A stretch of DNA of 10,066 bases from an uncultured Pseudoflavonifractor sp. (GCA_904419835.1 CAJFTA010000072.1:1-10066); one strand, 5' to 3'; shown: positions 1 to 6,022, counted from the stretch's first letter. A program made the numbers and translations. Notes: generated by a model not told the origin, from the sequence alone.

Positions 1-351
1 GGTGACCACCTCGCCCAGCAGCTCGGCGAACTTGGCGGCGTGCTCGGCCTCCTCATAGGCGGCCTTCTCCCAGTACAGGCCGATCTCGGGATAGCCCTCG
101 CGGTGGGCCACGCGGGCCATGGCCAGATACATGCCGACCTCGGAGCACTCGCCCTCGAAGTTCATGCGCAGGCCCTTGATGATCTCCTCGTCCACGCCCT
201 TGGCCACGCCGACCACGTGCTCAGCGGCCCAGGTCTTCTCGCCGGACTGCTCCTTGAACTTCTCGGCGGGAGCCTTGCAGATGGGGCAGAACTCGGGCGC
301 GGAATCGCCCTCATGGACATAACCACAGACGGTGCAGACAAACTTTTTCAT
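1..351 (-). CDS. rbr: Reverse rubrerythrin (rubredoxin domain first), 3' end outside window
   Basis: Reads MKKFVCTVCGYVHEGD and continues open for 117 codons to the window edge, so the C-terminus is missing. Residues 1-32 form a rubredoxin-like iron site with two CxxC knuckles (C6/C9 and C22/C25). From about residue 42 a ferritin-like di-iron helical bundle begins, with E66, E68 and E71 in the first helix and an ExxH motif (E101...H104). In classical rubrerythrin the rubredoxin domain is C-terminal; the N-terminal position seen here defines reverse rubrerythrins. In clostridia these act as cytoplasmic NADH-linked peroxidases that reduce H2O2 (family knowledge). AGGAGG lies 8 nt before the ATG. 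The gene follows perR by 30 nt and is probably co-transcribed with it. PerR is a known repressor of reverse rubrerythrins in clostridia, so the pairing is functionally coherent. The exact electron donor cannot be told from sequence. Confidence 0.93.
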   Translation of the reverse strand, partial: MKKFVCTVCGYVHEGDSAPEFCPICKAPAEKFKEQSGEKTWAAEHVVGVAKGVDEEIIKGLRMNFEGECSEVGMYLAMARVAHREGYPEIGLYWEKAAYEEAEHAAKFAELLGEVVT

Positions 352-381
352 GTTCTTTTCCTCCTGATTTTTATTTCATAT

Positions 382-786
382 TTAAGAGATTTGGCTTTTC
401 TCCCCGCAGCCTGTGCAGGTGCCGTGGAAAACAAGGTCGTGATGGTGTACCTGGAGTCCGTATTTCTCGCTGACCTGCCGATCCAGCCCGGCGTCCACCG
501 GAATCTGATGCAAATCAATCACAGCGCCGCAGTGGTCACAGATAAAGTGATTGTGCGGGCGGACGTCTGCATCAAAGCGCTCCTGCCCGTTGACCACCGC
601 CACACACTGTATCGTCCCCTGCTCCCGGAAAAAGTTCAGGTTCCGGTAGACAGTGCCCAGCGACAGATCCGGATGGGCGGGCTTGAGCCGCTGATAAATC
701 CAGTCAGCCGAGGGGTGGATATGGGTGGAACAGATGGCCTCCAGAATGGCCTCACGCTTTTTGCTGTACCGGATGGTGCGTTCCAT
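382..786 (-). CDS. perR: Peroxide-responsive Fur-family repressor PerR
   Basis: 134 residues, the normal size of a Fur/PerR protein. Residues 1-75 are the winged-helix DNA-binding domain (LSLGTVYRNLNFF at 41-53 is the recognition region). Two cysteine pairs, C83/C86 and C124/C127, match the structural zinc site. The regulatory metal ligands of Bacillus PerR have apparent counterparts: H38, D72 (in RFD), H78, H80 and D91. An aspartate at the last position is typical of PerR, where Fur usually has glutamate. In PerR, Fe-catalysed histidine oxidation by H2O2 releases DNA and derepresses the regulon (family knowledge). I chose the ATG at 786 because AGGAGG precedes it by a few bases; an upstream in-frame extension to 939 runs through the promoter and lacks a binding site. 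The reverse rubrerythrin gene follows 30 nt downstream. Calling it PerR rather than Fur or Zur is an inference from these ligands. Confidence 0.9.
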   Translation of the reverse strand: MERTIRYSKKREAILEAICSTHIHPSADWIYQRLKPAHPDLSLGTVYRNLNFFREQGTIQCVAVVNGQERFDADVRPHNHFICDHCGAVIDLHQIPVDAGLDRQVSEKYGLQVHHHDLVFHGTCTGCGEKSQIS

Positions 787-815
787 ACTCGCCTCCTTAA
801 CAGTAGTAGTTCTTG

Positions 816-830
816 TTTGCAGGATTATAA
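816..830 (-). promoter_or_regulatory. Possible PerR box in the perR promoter
   Basis: On the minus strand this reads TTATAATCCTGCAAA. Against the PerR consensus TTATAAT-N-ATTATAA it has one perfect half-site and a poor second half, 10 of 14 positions in total. It overlaps the -10 element and start region of the perR promoter, where an autoregulatory site would be expected. TTATAAT also resembles a -10 hexamer, so the match could be incidental. Confidence 0.3.
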
Positions 831-855
831 TAGCATACCCATTCCGGTTTGTAAA
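827..855 (-). promoter_or_regulatory. Sigma-A promoter of perR-rbr
   Basis: Minus-strand -35 TTTACA (855-850) and -10 TATTAT (832-827) are separated by 17 nt, with a TG dinucleotide one base before the -10 (extended -10). The -10 ends about 40 nt before the perR ATG. Upstream, 859-887 is a run of A and T tracts that could act as an UP element. Confidence 0.75.
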
Positions 856-902
856 GAGGTTTTTTCGCTTTTTCGAAAAAATTTTTTGGGCAGGATGCGC
901 GC

Positions 903-930
903 GGGCCCGGCGGATTGTTCCGCCGGGCCC
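903..930 (-). terminator. GC-rich hairpin after rnmV, possible terminator
   Basis: A perfect 12-bp stem (GGGCCCGGCGGA, 903-914, pairing with 919-930) with a 4-nt loop begins 11 nt beyond the rnmV stop codon. The next T run on the minus strand (TTTTTT at 881-876) lies about 21 nt farther on, so this is not a textbook intrinsic terminator. It probably ends or attenuates the comEC-holA-rnmV transcript before the perR promoter, or acts as a 3' stability hairpin. Confidence 0.5.
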
Positions 931-941
931 ACAGTACAAAT

Positions 942-1556
942 TTATTGCTTTTCAGCCGCCTCCAGGGCGGAGACGGCCTCCTGGAACGCCTCATAGGTGC
1001 AGAACACATTCAGCGCCTCCAGCATGGCGTTGGCCGTCATATGCTCGGGCAGCTCCAGGCGGCGGAGCAGGGCCTGGCGGCGGGCCGCCGAGTCCGGAGC
1101 GCCGGAGAGCCCGGCGGCGAACAGATCCGCCTTGGTGATGGGGCGGCGGGGCGCCTGTTCTCCCGCCGTCTGGTCCAGGAAGGTGACCCCCGCCCGGCGC
1201 AGCGCCTCCTCCAGCACCTGGGGGCGCATGCCCTCCACCCCCAGCTTGCCCTCCTTCCCCGGCTGGCGCTTGCGGCGCTCCTTGCCGAAGAGGTCGGGGA
1301 TGTAGGCGTGCTTTACCTGCCCGGGCGGGATGGCCCCCTTGAGGAAGTTGCGGATGACAAAGCCCGCCCCGTCCGAGTCGGTGAGCACCACCAGCCCCCG
1401 CTCCCGGGCCAGGCGGCGGAGCAGGGAGAGCCGCTCGCTGTCCTTGAAGATGCCGAAGCCCTTTGTCTCAATAATAATGGTATCCACCAGCTGGGAGAGG
1501 GTGTTCTTGTCGTAACGCCCCTCCACCACCACGGCTTCCTTGATTTTCAGCATCAT
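942..1556 (-). CDS. rnmV: Ribonuclease M5
   Basis: 204 residues. RNase M5 cuts 5S rRNA precursor in the cytoplasm to give mature 5S ends, in Bacillus on a ribosomal-protein-bound substrate (family knowledge). The N-terminal half is a Toprim domain: the metal-binding glutamate lies in VVEGRYD (E12) and the DxD pair in LTDSDGAG (D60, D62). KEGKLGVEGM (101-110) is typical of M5 proteins, and the C-terminal part (about 115-204) matches the M5-specific domain in size and position. Two tandem ATG codons start the protein; I take the first, 8 nt after AGGAG. It is the last gene of the comEC-holA-rnmV series, 24 nt after holA. In Bacillus rnmV sits instead beside tatD and ksgA, so the location is a lineage difference. 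A short Toprim protein of other function is unlikely given the M5 motifs. Confidence 0.92.
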   Translation of the reverse strand: MMLKIKEAVVVEGRYDKNTLSQLVDTIIIETKGFGIFKDSERLSLLRRLARERGLVVLTDSDGAGFVIRNFLKGAIPPGQVKHAYIPDLFGKERRKRQPGKEGKLGVEGMRPQVLEEALRRAGVTFLDQTAGEQAPRRPITKADLFAAGLSGAPDSAARRQALLRRLELPEHMTANAMLEALNVFCTYEAFQEAVSALEAAEKQ

Positions 1557-1580
1557 CGCTATCTCTCCTGTCCGGCGTTT

Positions 1581-2624
1581 TCAGCCCTTCCGGGACGGGG
1601 CCCCCGCCAGCTCCAGCAGGAACTGGGTGAGCAGCTCCTCCCCGTCGGCTCCGGTGGACTTCATGGCCAGGTCTATCTCCCCGCAGCGGATCACCGCCCG
1701 GCGGCACCAGGGCAGGGAGAACCGGCGGGCCGACTGCATCAGCTTCTCCGCCGGGTAGGCCGAGCGCATGCCCCACAGCTCCATCAGGTAGGCCGTGCCC
1801 TTCCGGTTCTCAATGGCCAGGCGGGCGGAGTAGAGCTGGCGGAGCTGCTTCCCCAGGACAGCCAGAATCTTGATGGGGGCCTCCTGCATGTGGTACAAAT
1901 CCCCCAGGACGGCGGCGGCCCGGTCGAAGTTCCCGGCGGCAATGGCGTCGGTCATCTGGAACACCACCGCGTCCAGCTGGGGGGTGGCCACGGCGTCGAT
2001 GTCCTCCCGGGTGACGCGGTGGTTCTTGGCATAGGCCCCCACCTTGCCAATCTCCGAGATGAGGCCGTTCATCAGGTCGCCGCAGAGGAAGATGAGGTAC
2101 TTGGCGTCCTCGGAGCTGATATCGTGCTCCAGGGCCTTAAAGCGCCGGCGGACCCAGTCCACCAGATCCCCCTGCTCCTGCCGGGCGAAGTTGACCACGC
2201 TGCCGTGCTCCTTCAGGGCGGCGGCCAGCTTGGTGCGGGCGTCCGCCTTGTACTCGATAAGGTCGTAGACAAAGACCAGGCACACATAGTCGGGCAGGTC
2301 GGCAAAGAGGGCGGCGAGGCCCTCCCTGTCCCCCTTGTAGAGGTCGTAGTCGCTGACCACAATCAAAGTCCGCTCGCTCATCATGGGCAGGCAGTCCACC
2401 ATCTGGGCCAGGCGCTTGAGGTCAAACTCCCTGCCGGCCATGGTGTGGAGGTTGAACTCCTCCATGCCGGCCGGCAGGAGCTTCTTTTTCATCTGCCCCA
2501 GGTAGAAGTCCCGCAGGTAGGTCTCCTCCCCGTGGAACACATAGAGGCGGCCGATGCTGCCGTTGGCGATGTCCTTTTTCAGCTTCTGATAGGCGGCGCT
2601 GTCCGCCTTTTCCTTTTTTGACAT
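1581..2624 (-). CDS. holA: DNA polymerase III delta subunit (clamp loader)
   Basis: 347 residues, the normal length for HolA. Delta opens the beta sliding clamp as part of the clamp-loader complex at the replication fork. The N-terminal domain begins with GSIGRLYVFHGEETYLRDFY (about 22-41), the degenerate nucleotide-binding fold typical of delta, which keeps no full Walker A motif. The middle region (VDWVRRRFKALEHDISSEDA) and the C-terminal helical collar (IKILAVLGKQLRQLYSARLA) fit the DNA_pol3_delta family. An AGGGGG-type binding site precedes the ATG. The gene lies 25 nt after comEC and 24 nt before rnmV, so the three are almost certainly one operon. comEC-holA adjacency is common in Firmicutes, and it supports both identifications. 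Nothing looks truncated. Confidence 0.92.
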   Translation of the reverse strand: MSKKEKADSAAYQKLKKDIANGSIGRLYVFHGEETYLRDFYLGQMKKKLLPAGMEEFNLHTMAGREFDLKRLAQMVDCLPMMSERTLIVVSDYDLYKGDREGLAALFADLPDYVCLVFVYDLIEYKADARTKLAAALKEHGSVVNFARQEQGDLVDWVRRRFKALEHDISSEDAKYLIFLCGDLMNGLISEIGKVGAYAKNHRVTREDIDAVATPQLDAVVFQMTDAIAAGNFDRAAAVLGDLYHMQEAPIKILAVLGKQLRQLYSARLAIENRKGTAYLMELWGMRSAYPAEKLMQSARRFSLPWCRRAVIRCGEIDLAMKSTGADGEELLTQFLLELAGAPSRKG

Positions 2625-2649
2625 GGGTTGTTCCCCCTTGTGGGTGGAT

Positions 2650-4956
2650 TCAGTCCGCTGCCCGGACGGTGACGGTCCCCTGGAGGTCGGTGCGCCAGAC
2701 GGCGCAGCCCGCCTGAGCCAGCCGGTCCAGGGTTTCGGGCGCGGGGTGGCCGTAGGAATTGTAGCCCACGGAGATGACGGCGTACTCCGGCATGACCGCC
2801 TCCAGCAGCTCCGCCGAGGTGGAGGACGCCGAACCGTGGTGGCCCGCCACCAGCAGCTCGATGTCGGGCAGGGCTCCGTATTTGATGAGCCGCTGCTCCA
2901 CGGCGGCGTTCATGTCCCCGGTGATGAGGGCCTCAAAGTCCCTCAGGGCGGCCAGCACAGAGAGGCCCTCCTCGTTGCCGCCGCCGGTGCCCAGGGGCGC
3001 GTAGAGGGTGAGGGACGCGCCGCCCAGCTCCACCCCGGTGTCCTCCTCAATAAAGACGACCTCCGTCCCCTTCTCCTCCGCCAGGGCCAGAATCTCCGCC
3101 CGGAGGGGGCTCTCCGGCTCCACGTCGGGAACCGCCAGGGTGGTGACGGTCAGCCGCTCCATCAGCTCGGGCACGCCGCAGGCGTGGTCGCTGTGGTAGT
3201 GGGTGAGCACCAGCAGGTCCAGGGTGCTCCTGCCCATGGCCTGCACATAGTCGGCGGCAATGTCACCCGGGTCCTCCCCGCCGCTGCCGCCGCAGTCCAC
3301 CAGCACCGTGCCGCCCTGAGCGGACAGCAGGACGCTCTGTCCCTGTCCCACATCCAGCACGGTGACAGTCAGCCCGCCGCCCCGCAGGGACGCCATGTTG
3401 AACACAAGGGCCGCCGCCAGTGTGACGGAACAGCAGCACACCGGGACAATGGGCCGGGGCTTCTCCCTGCGGAACAGGACGCAGGCTCCAATGACGGCGT
3501 AGACAAAGAGGATCCAGAACAGGAGATACCGGCCCGCCTCCAGGCTGACCGAGACAAAGGGTAAGCTGCTCAGTCCGTACACAATGCGGTGGAACAGCCA
3601 GCTCACCGGCTCCGCCAGGGCGGCCAGCGCCGAACCCACAGCGGGCAGCGCCCCGCCCAGAGCCGCGGCGGGCAGGCACAGGAGGAAGAGCACAGTGACC
3701 GCCCATAGGGTGAGCAGGTTGGCCAGGGGCGAGATGAGGGAGACGGTGCCGAAATACCAGACGGTGAGGGGCGTGGTGAAGGCCACGGCTCCCAGGCTCA
3801 TGGTGACGCAGCCCACCAGGAAGCATACGGCGCTGTTGTACAGCCGCCGGGGCAGGGTTTTCCCCTTTTTCAGGGGGAAACGGTGGAAAAATTTCTCGTT
3901 GAGCCGCCCCGTAACGGTGAGAATCCCCGCCACCGACAGGAAGGAGAGCTGAAGGCCCACATCCATGGCGGCGTTGGGGTTCTGGAGCAGGAGCAGCAGG
4001 AGGGAGAAGGACAGGGAGGTCACCGTGTCCCCCTCCCGGCTCAGGGCGGGGCCCAGCAGGAGGAGGATCTGCATCACGCCGGCCCGCACCACCGAGGGCG
4101 CAAAGCCGGTCAGCGCCATAAAGGCCAGCACCAGCGGGATGGAGGCCGCCGCCATCAGCCTTCTCCGCCGCCTGCGCACCAGCACGGCGGGCAGCAGCAC
4201 CACCATACTGGTGTGCATGCCGGACACGGCCACCACGTGGGCCAGGCCGCAGCGCTTGAGAGCGGTATAAAACCCGCCGGTCAGGCCGGACCTGTCCCCG
4301 GTGGTCAGGGCCAGGGCAAGGCCGGCGGTCTCGTCGGAAAACAGTTCTTCAATGTGCTCCCCCATGGCCCTGCGCCACAGGGCGGGCCAGTATTTCAGGG
4401 GCACGGCCTCCGCCGGCGTGACCGCCGGGACGCCCTGGGCGCTGGCGGTGAGAAAAATGCCCTTGGCGTAGTAGTAGCCGCTCTTCTCCCCGGCAATGGC
4501 GTCCGCCAGCTTGAGCCGGGCAGTGCAGGTCAGGGTGTCCCCGGGCTTCATGTCCGGGATTTCCTCATCGCCGGGGTAGAAATAGAGGACAGCCCCCAGC
4601 TCCGGCCCGCCCGGGTTTGAAAGCCGCACCTCCGCCGAGACGCTGTACGTCCCCGCTTCGGGCCAGTCCGTCACCTGAGCGGTGATGGTTCCCTCCGTCC
4701 CCGCCAGACGCTCCGCCGGGAGGGCCGTGCCCATGTCATAGGCCCAGCTCCACAGCAGGCCCAACGCCAGCCCGGCGGCCCACAGCAGCGGGCGGAGCCT
4801 GCCGTCCTCCCGCCGCCTGCGCCAGCGGAACAGGCATACCGCCCAAATCAGCGCGCACAGGGCCGCCCCGGCCAGCCGGACCGGCCGGGGAAGCAGGTAC
4901 ACCGCCAGGAATACGCCCGCCCCAAAGGGCAGCGCAAAGGAGGCCAGCTTACGCAT
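2650..4956 (-). CDS. comEC: ComEC/Rec2 DNA uptake channel protein
   Basis: 768 residues, full length for the family. ComEC carries single-stranded DNA across the cytoplasmic membrane during natural transformation. Order of regions: two hydrophobic helices (about 5-70), a soluble OB-fold-like part (about 80-180), a multi-helix competence domain with the hallmark GLAHVVAVSGMHTS (about 237-250, H248), and a C-terminal metallo-beta-lactamase domain from about 530. That domain has DVGQG (535-539), HYHSDH (H586, H588, D590, H591) and AGHHGS (H706, H707), so the predicted nuclease metal site is intact. The ATG overlaps the end of the upstream XRE gene by 8 bp (ATGCGTAA) and has only a weak binding site of its own, which suggests translational coupling. 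holA follows after 25 nt. Whether the host is competent cannot be judged: no other com gene is in the window. Confidence 0.94.
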   Translation of the reverse strand: MRKLASFALPFGAGVFLAVYLLPRPVRLAGAALCALIWAVCLFRWRRRREDGRLRPLLWAAGLALGLLWSWAYDMGTALPAERLAGTEGTITAQVTDWPEAGTYSVSAEVRLSNPGGPELGAVLYFYPGDEEIPDMKPGDTLTCTARLKLADAIAGEKSGYYYAKGIFLTASAQGVPAVTPAEAVPLKYWPALWRRAMGEHIEELFSDETAGLALALTTGDRSGLTGGFYTALKRCGLAHVVAVSGMHTSMVVLLPAVLVRRRRRRLMAAASIPLVLAFMALTGFAPSVVRAGVMQILLLLGPALSREGDTVTSLSFSLLLLLLQNPNAAMDVGLQLSFLSVAGILTVTGRLNEKFFHRFPLKKGKTLPRRLYNSAVCFLVGCVTMSLGAVAFTTPLTVWYFGTVSLISPLANLLTLWAVTVLFLLCLPAAALGGALPAVGSALAALAEPVSWLFHRIVYGLSSLPFVSVSLEAGRYLLFWILFVYAVIGACVLFRREKPRPIVPVCCCSVTLAAALVFNMASLRGGGLTVTVLDVGQGQSVLLSAQGGTVLVDCGGSGGEDPGDIAADYVQAMGRSTLDLLVLTHYHSDHACGVPELMERLTVTTLAVPDVEPESPLRAEILALAEEKGTEVVFIEEDTGVELGGASLTLYAPLGTGGGNEEGLSVLAALRDFEALITGDMNAAVEQRLIKYGALPDIELLVAGHHGSASSTSAELLEAVMPEYAVISVGYNSYGHPAPETLDRLAQAGCAVWRTDLQGTVTVRAAD

Positions 4957-5167
4957 TTGGCTTCGACGGATTATCAGTACGTCCGAGAATGTAGTCCGTT
5001 GAGGTTTCGTAATAATCTGCCAGCTTGATTAATGCCCAGACAGGAATCTCCCGGATTCCCTTCTCGTAGCGGCGGTAAACTTCCGGCCTCATACGCAAGA
5101 ATGCCGCAACTTCTTTTTGTGTCAAGTCTTTATCAGACCGGATGTCTTCTAAGCGCCGAAAATACAT
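4949..5167 (-). CDS. Small XRE-family helix-turn-helix regulator
   Basis: 72 residues, essentially a single lambda-Cro/cI type DNA-binding domain: LTQKEVAAFL (15-24) is the first helix of the HTH and RPEVYRRYEKG (27-37) the recognition helix, followed by the usual IPVWALIKLADYYETSTDYILGRTD tail (41-65). There is no sensor or peptidase domain. Base composition and codon use (TTT, TTA, GAT, AAA are frequent) are clearly more AT-rich than in comEC and holA, suggesting separate origin. Its last 8 bp overlap the comEC start. The ATG at 5167 has a weak GGTGA 5 nt upstream. Paired inverted repeats just upstream (5185-5230) are good candidates for its own binding sites, implying autoregulation and control of the comEC operon. 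Its target genes and signal are unknown; it could equally be a relic of a mobile element. Confidence 0.85.
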   Translation of the reverse strand: MYFRRLEDIRSDKDLTQKEVAAFLRMRPEVYRRYEKGIREIPVWALIKLADYYETSTDYILGRTDNPSKPNA

Positions 5168-5184
5168 AATATCACCCAGACAAA

Positions 5185-5230
5185 ACTACCAAACGGTAGT
5201 ATTGTCGAGCGAATAACAGACCATACGGTC
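5185..5230 (-). promoter_or_regulatory. Two related inverted repeats, probable operators of the XRE regulator
   Basis: Site 1 (5185-5200) is ACTACC-AAAC-GGTAGT, a perfect 6-bp inverted repeat with a 4-nt spacer; pairing continues after one mismatch. Site 2 (5219-5230) is GACC-ATAC-GGTC. Both share the core ACCAwACGGT, and the cores start 32 bp apart (5188 and 5220), close to three helical turns, so two dimers could bind the same DNA face. They lie 18-63 bp upstream of the XRE start codon. Binding by the XRE protein is inferred from position and symmetry only. Confidence 0.55.
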
Positions 5231-5251
5231 TTTTTATTACATTTTCTTCAA

Positions 5252-5279
5252 ATTAAAGGGCCTGTCGAAGCAGTTGCAA
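5252..5279 (-). promoter_or_regulatory. Candidate promoter for the XRE-comEC operon
   Basis: Minus-strand TTGCAA (5279-5274) and TTTAAT (5257-5252) are spaced by 16 nt, upstream of both candidate operators. This would give a 5' leader of roughly 75-80 nt. Other weaker pairs exist in this AT-rich stretch, so the choice is tentative. Confidence 0.35.
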
Positions 5280-5284
5280 TCTGT

Positions 5285-5319
5285 AAAGAAAAAGAGCCGC
5301 CAAGAACCTTGGCGGCTCT
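5285..5319 (-). terminator. Intrinsic terminator of the tetR/hinT transcript
   Basis: A perfect 12-bp stem (AGAGCCGCCAAG, 5293-5304, pairing with 5308-5319) with a 3-nt loop is followed on the minus strand by TTTTTCTTT. This is a textbook Rho-independent terminator for transcription arriving from hinT. It lies about 330 nt beyond the hinT stop codon because the repeat-rich insert at 5340-5651 intervenes. Confidence 0.9.
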
Positions 5320-5340
5320 CCATCCAGTTTTGATAGAATC

Positions 5341-5358
5341 AGCCAGGCGGCCAGGTCA
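5341..5358 (-). repeat. 18-bp copy of the hinT 3' end (copy 3)
   Basis: These 18 bp are identical to 5654-5671, the last codons of hinT. Read in the hinT frame the segment gives V-T-W-P-P-G and then a TGA stop, where hinT itself has M-T-W-P-P-G and TAA. It is the copy nearest the terminator and so may be the remains of the original gene end. Confidence 0.7.
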
Positions 5359-5361
5359 CCG

Positions 5362-5448
5362 CAGCGTTAAGAAAACTTGCCTGCGGCAAGTTTTTAGCGT
5401 AGGCCCCGGCGGCTGGGCCGCCGGGGTGGCAGTCACGTCAAAACGCTG
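5362..5448 (-). other. Insert B: sequence able to form a three-way junction with two perfect hairpins
   Basis: A closing helix CAGCGTT/AACGCTG (5362-5368 with 5442-5448, 7 bp, perfect) encloses two perfect 10-bp hairpins with 3-nt loops: 5372-5394 (AAAACTTGCC, loop TGC) and 5404-5426 (CCCCGGCGGC, loop TGG). The 87-nt unit lies between two partial copies of the hinT 3' end. The first hairpin can also extend imperfectly at its base, competing with the closing helix. No coding potential is evident. It could be a REP/MITE-like element, a folded recombination site or a structured RNA; I cannot tell which. It would be transcribed in the hinT 3' untranslated region. Confidence 0.6.
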
Positions 5449-5451
5449 AGA

Positions 5452-5532
5452 TTAACCAGGCGGCCAGGTCATATCCCTTCCGGCCAGCACATGGAAGTGC
5501 AGATGATGCACGCTCTGGCCCGCCTGCTCACC
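5452..5532 (-). pseudogene. Detached copy of the hinT C-terminus (copy 2)
   Basis: 81 bp match 5652-5732 at an exact offset of 200 bp with three mismatches (5455/5655, 5521/5721, 5530/5730). In the hinT frame it encodes G-E-Q-A-G-Q-S-V-H-H-L-H-F-H-V-L-A-G-R-D-M-T-W-P-P-G and a TAA stop, residue for residue the same as hinT 87-112, including the histidine triad. All three differences are third-position synonymous changes. There is no start codon or ribosome binding site, so the copy is not expressed as a protein. Homology starts exactly at codon 87, after which the sequences diverge into a hairpin. Confidence 0.85.
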
Positions 5533-5629
5533 CCCCAGGCGGAAACCGCCTGGGGTACCCCGTTCATTTTATCTGCTCGGGCGGAGTGAATCCGCCCGGC
5601 ATCAAGGTTTTGGCCCTGCGGGCCAAAAC
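5533..5629 (-). repeat. Insert A: three consecutive perfect hairpins downstream of hinT
   Basis: Three perfect stems follow one another: 5533-5555 (CCCCAGGCGG, 10 bp, loop AAA), 5578-5598 (CGGGCGGA, 8 bp, 5-nt loop) and 5607-5629 (GTTTTGGCCC, 10 bp, loop TGC). GGGGTACCCC at 5552-5561 is a further palindrome that competes with the first. The third hairpin shares the C/TGC/G apex design of the hairpin at 5372-5394 in insert B. No T run follows any of them on the minus strand, so they are not ordinary terminators. The segment separates the hinT stop codon from copy 2. Confidence 0.6.
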
Positions 5630-5651
5630 ACTTGGCGCGGCTCGCAGGCCC

Positions 5652-5990
5652 TTAGCCAGGCGGCCAGGTCATATCCCTTCCGGCCAGCACATGGAAGTGC
5701 AGATGATGCACGCTCTGGCCGGCCTGCTCGCCGCAGTTGGACACCACGCGGAAATCGGTGATGCCCAGGTCCCTGGTCACCTTGGCGATGACCTCAAAGG
5801 CGTGGGCCACCACGCCGGAATTCCCGGCGCTGATTTCGCCGCAGGAGCCGATATGGGCCTTGGGAATCACGAGAAAATGGGTGGGCGCCTGGGGGTCGAT
5901 GTCGTAGAAGGCATAGACCTGCTCGTCCTCATAGACCTTGTTGGACGGAATCTCACCCGCCGCAATCTTACAGAACAGACAGTCGCTCAT
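5652..5990 (-). CDS. hinT: HIT-family nucleotide hydrolase (HinT-like)
   Basis: 112 residues, normal for prokaryotic HinT. These small dimeric cytoplasmic enzymes hydrolyse purine nucleoside phosphoramidates and acyl-AMPs such as lysyl-AMP (family knowledge). The histidine triad H96-L-H98-F-H100-V-L is intact, with H98 the expected nucleophile. C4/C7 in CLFCKI, together with H46, resemble the zinc site of Gram-positive HIT proteins. DIDPQAPTHFLVIPKAHI (30-47) is typical nucleotide-pocket sequence. I take the ATG at 5990, with AGGAGG 7 nt upstream; an in-frame extension to 6032 lies over the promoter. tetR ends 57 nt upstream on the same strand, but hinT has its own promoter. The 3' end is unusual: two further partial copies of the gene's last codons lie downstream (5452-5532 and 5341-5358). 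Confidence 0.92.
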   Translation of the reverse strand: MSDCLFCKIAAGEIPSNKVYEDEQVYAFYDIDPQAPTHFLVIPKAHIGSCGEISAGNSGVVAHAFEVIAKVTRDLGITDFRVVSNCGEQAGQSVHHLHFHVLAGRDMTWPPG

Positions 5991-6022
5991 GGAACAACCT
6001 CCTTCCGGAAAATGTTTTCTCC

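Noticed and set aside
40..996. A 318-codon plus-strand frame opposite rbr and perR
   Set aside because: It crosses two clear minus-strand genes and their promoter; shadow of those genes.
915..2621. A 568-codon plus-strand open frame across rnmV and holA
   Set aside because: It runs antisense through two well-supported genes, has no ribosome binding site, and shows repetitive L/Q/H/G/V composition typical of antisense shadow frames in GC-rich DNA.
2623..4620. Long plus-strand frames (2623-3564 and 3883-4620) opposite comEC
   Set aside because: Rich in G, Q, H and R with no domain; comEC on the minus strand has complete family motifs over the same bases.
5362..5448. tRNA or tRNA-like gene, suggested by the 7-bp closing stem
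   Set aside because: There are only two arms, both 10-bp with 3-nt loops; no anticodon loop, T-loop consensus or CCA-proximal features.
5341..5732. CRISPR array or integron cassette array
   Set aside because: The repeats are gene-end copies of unequal length (18, 81 bp) with unequal spacers of 93 and 119 bp; there is no Cas gene, integrase or recognisable attC core pair.
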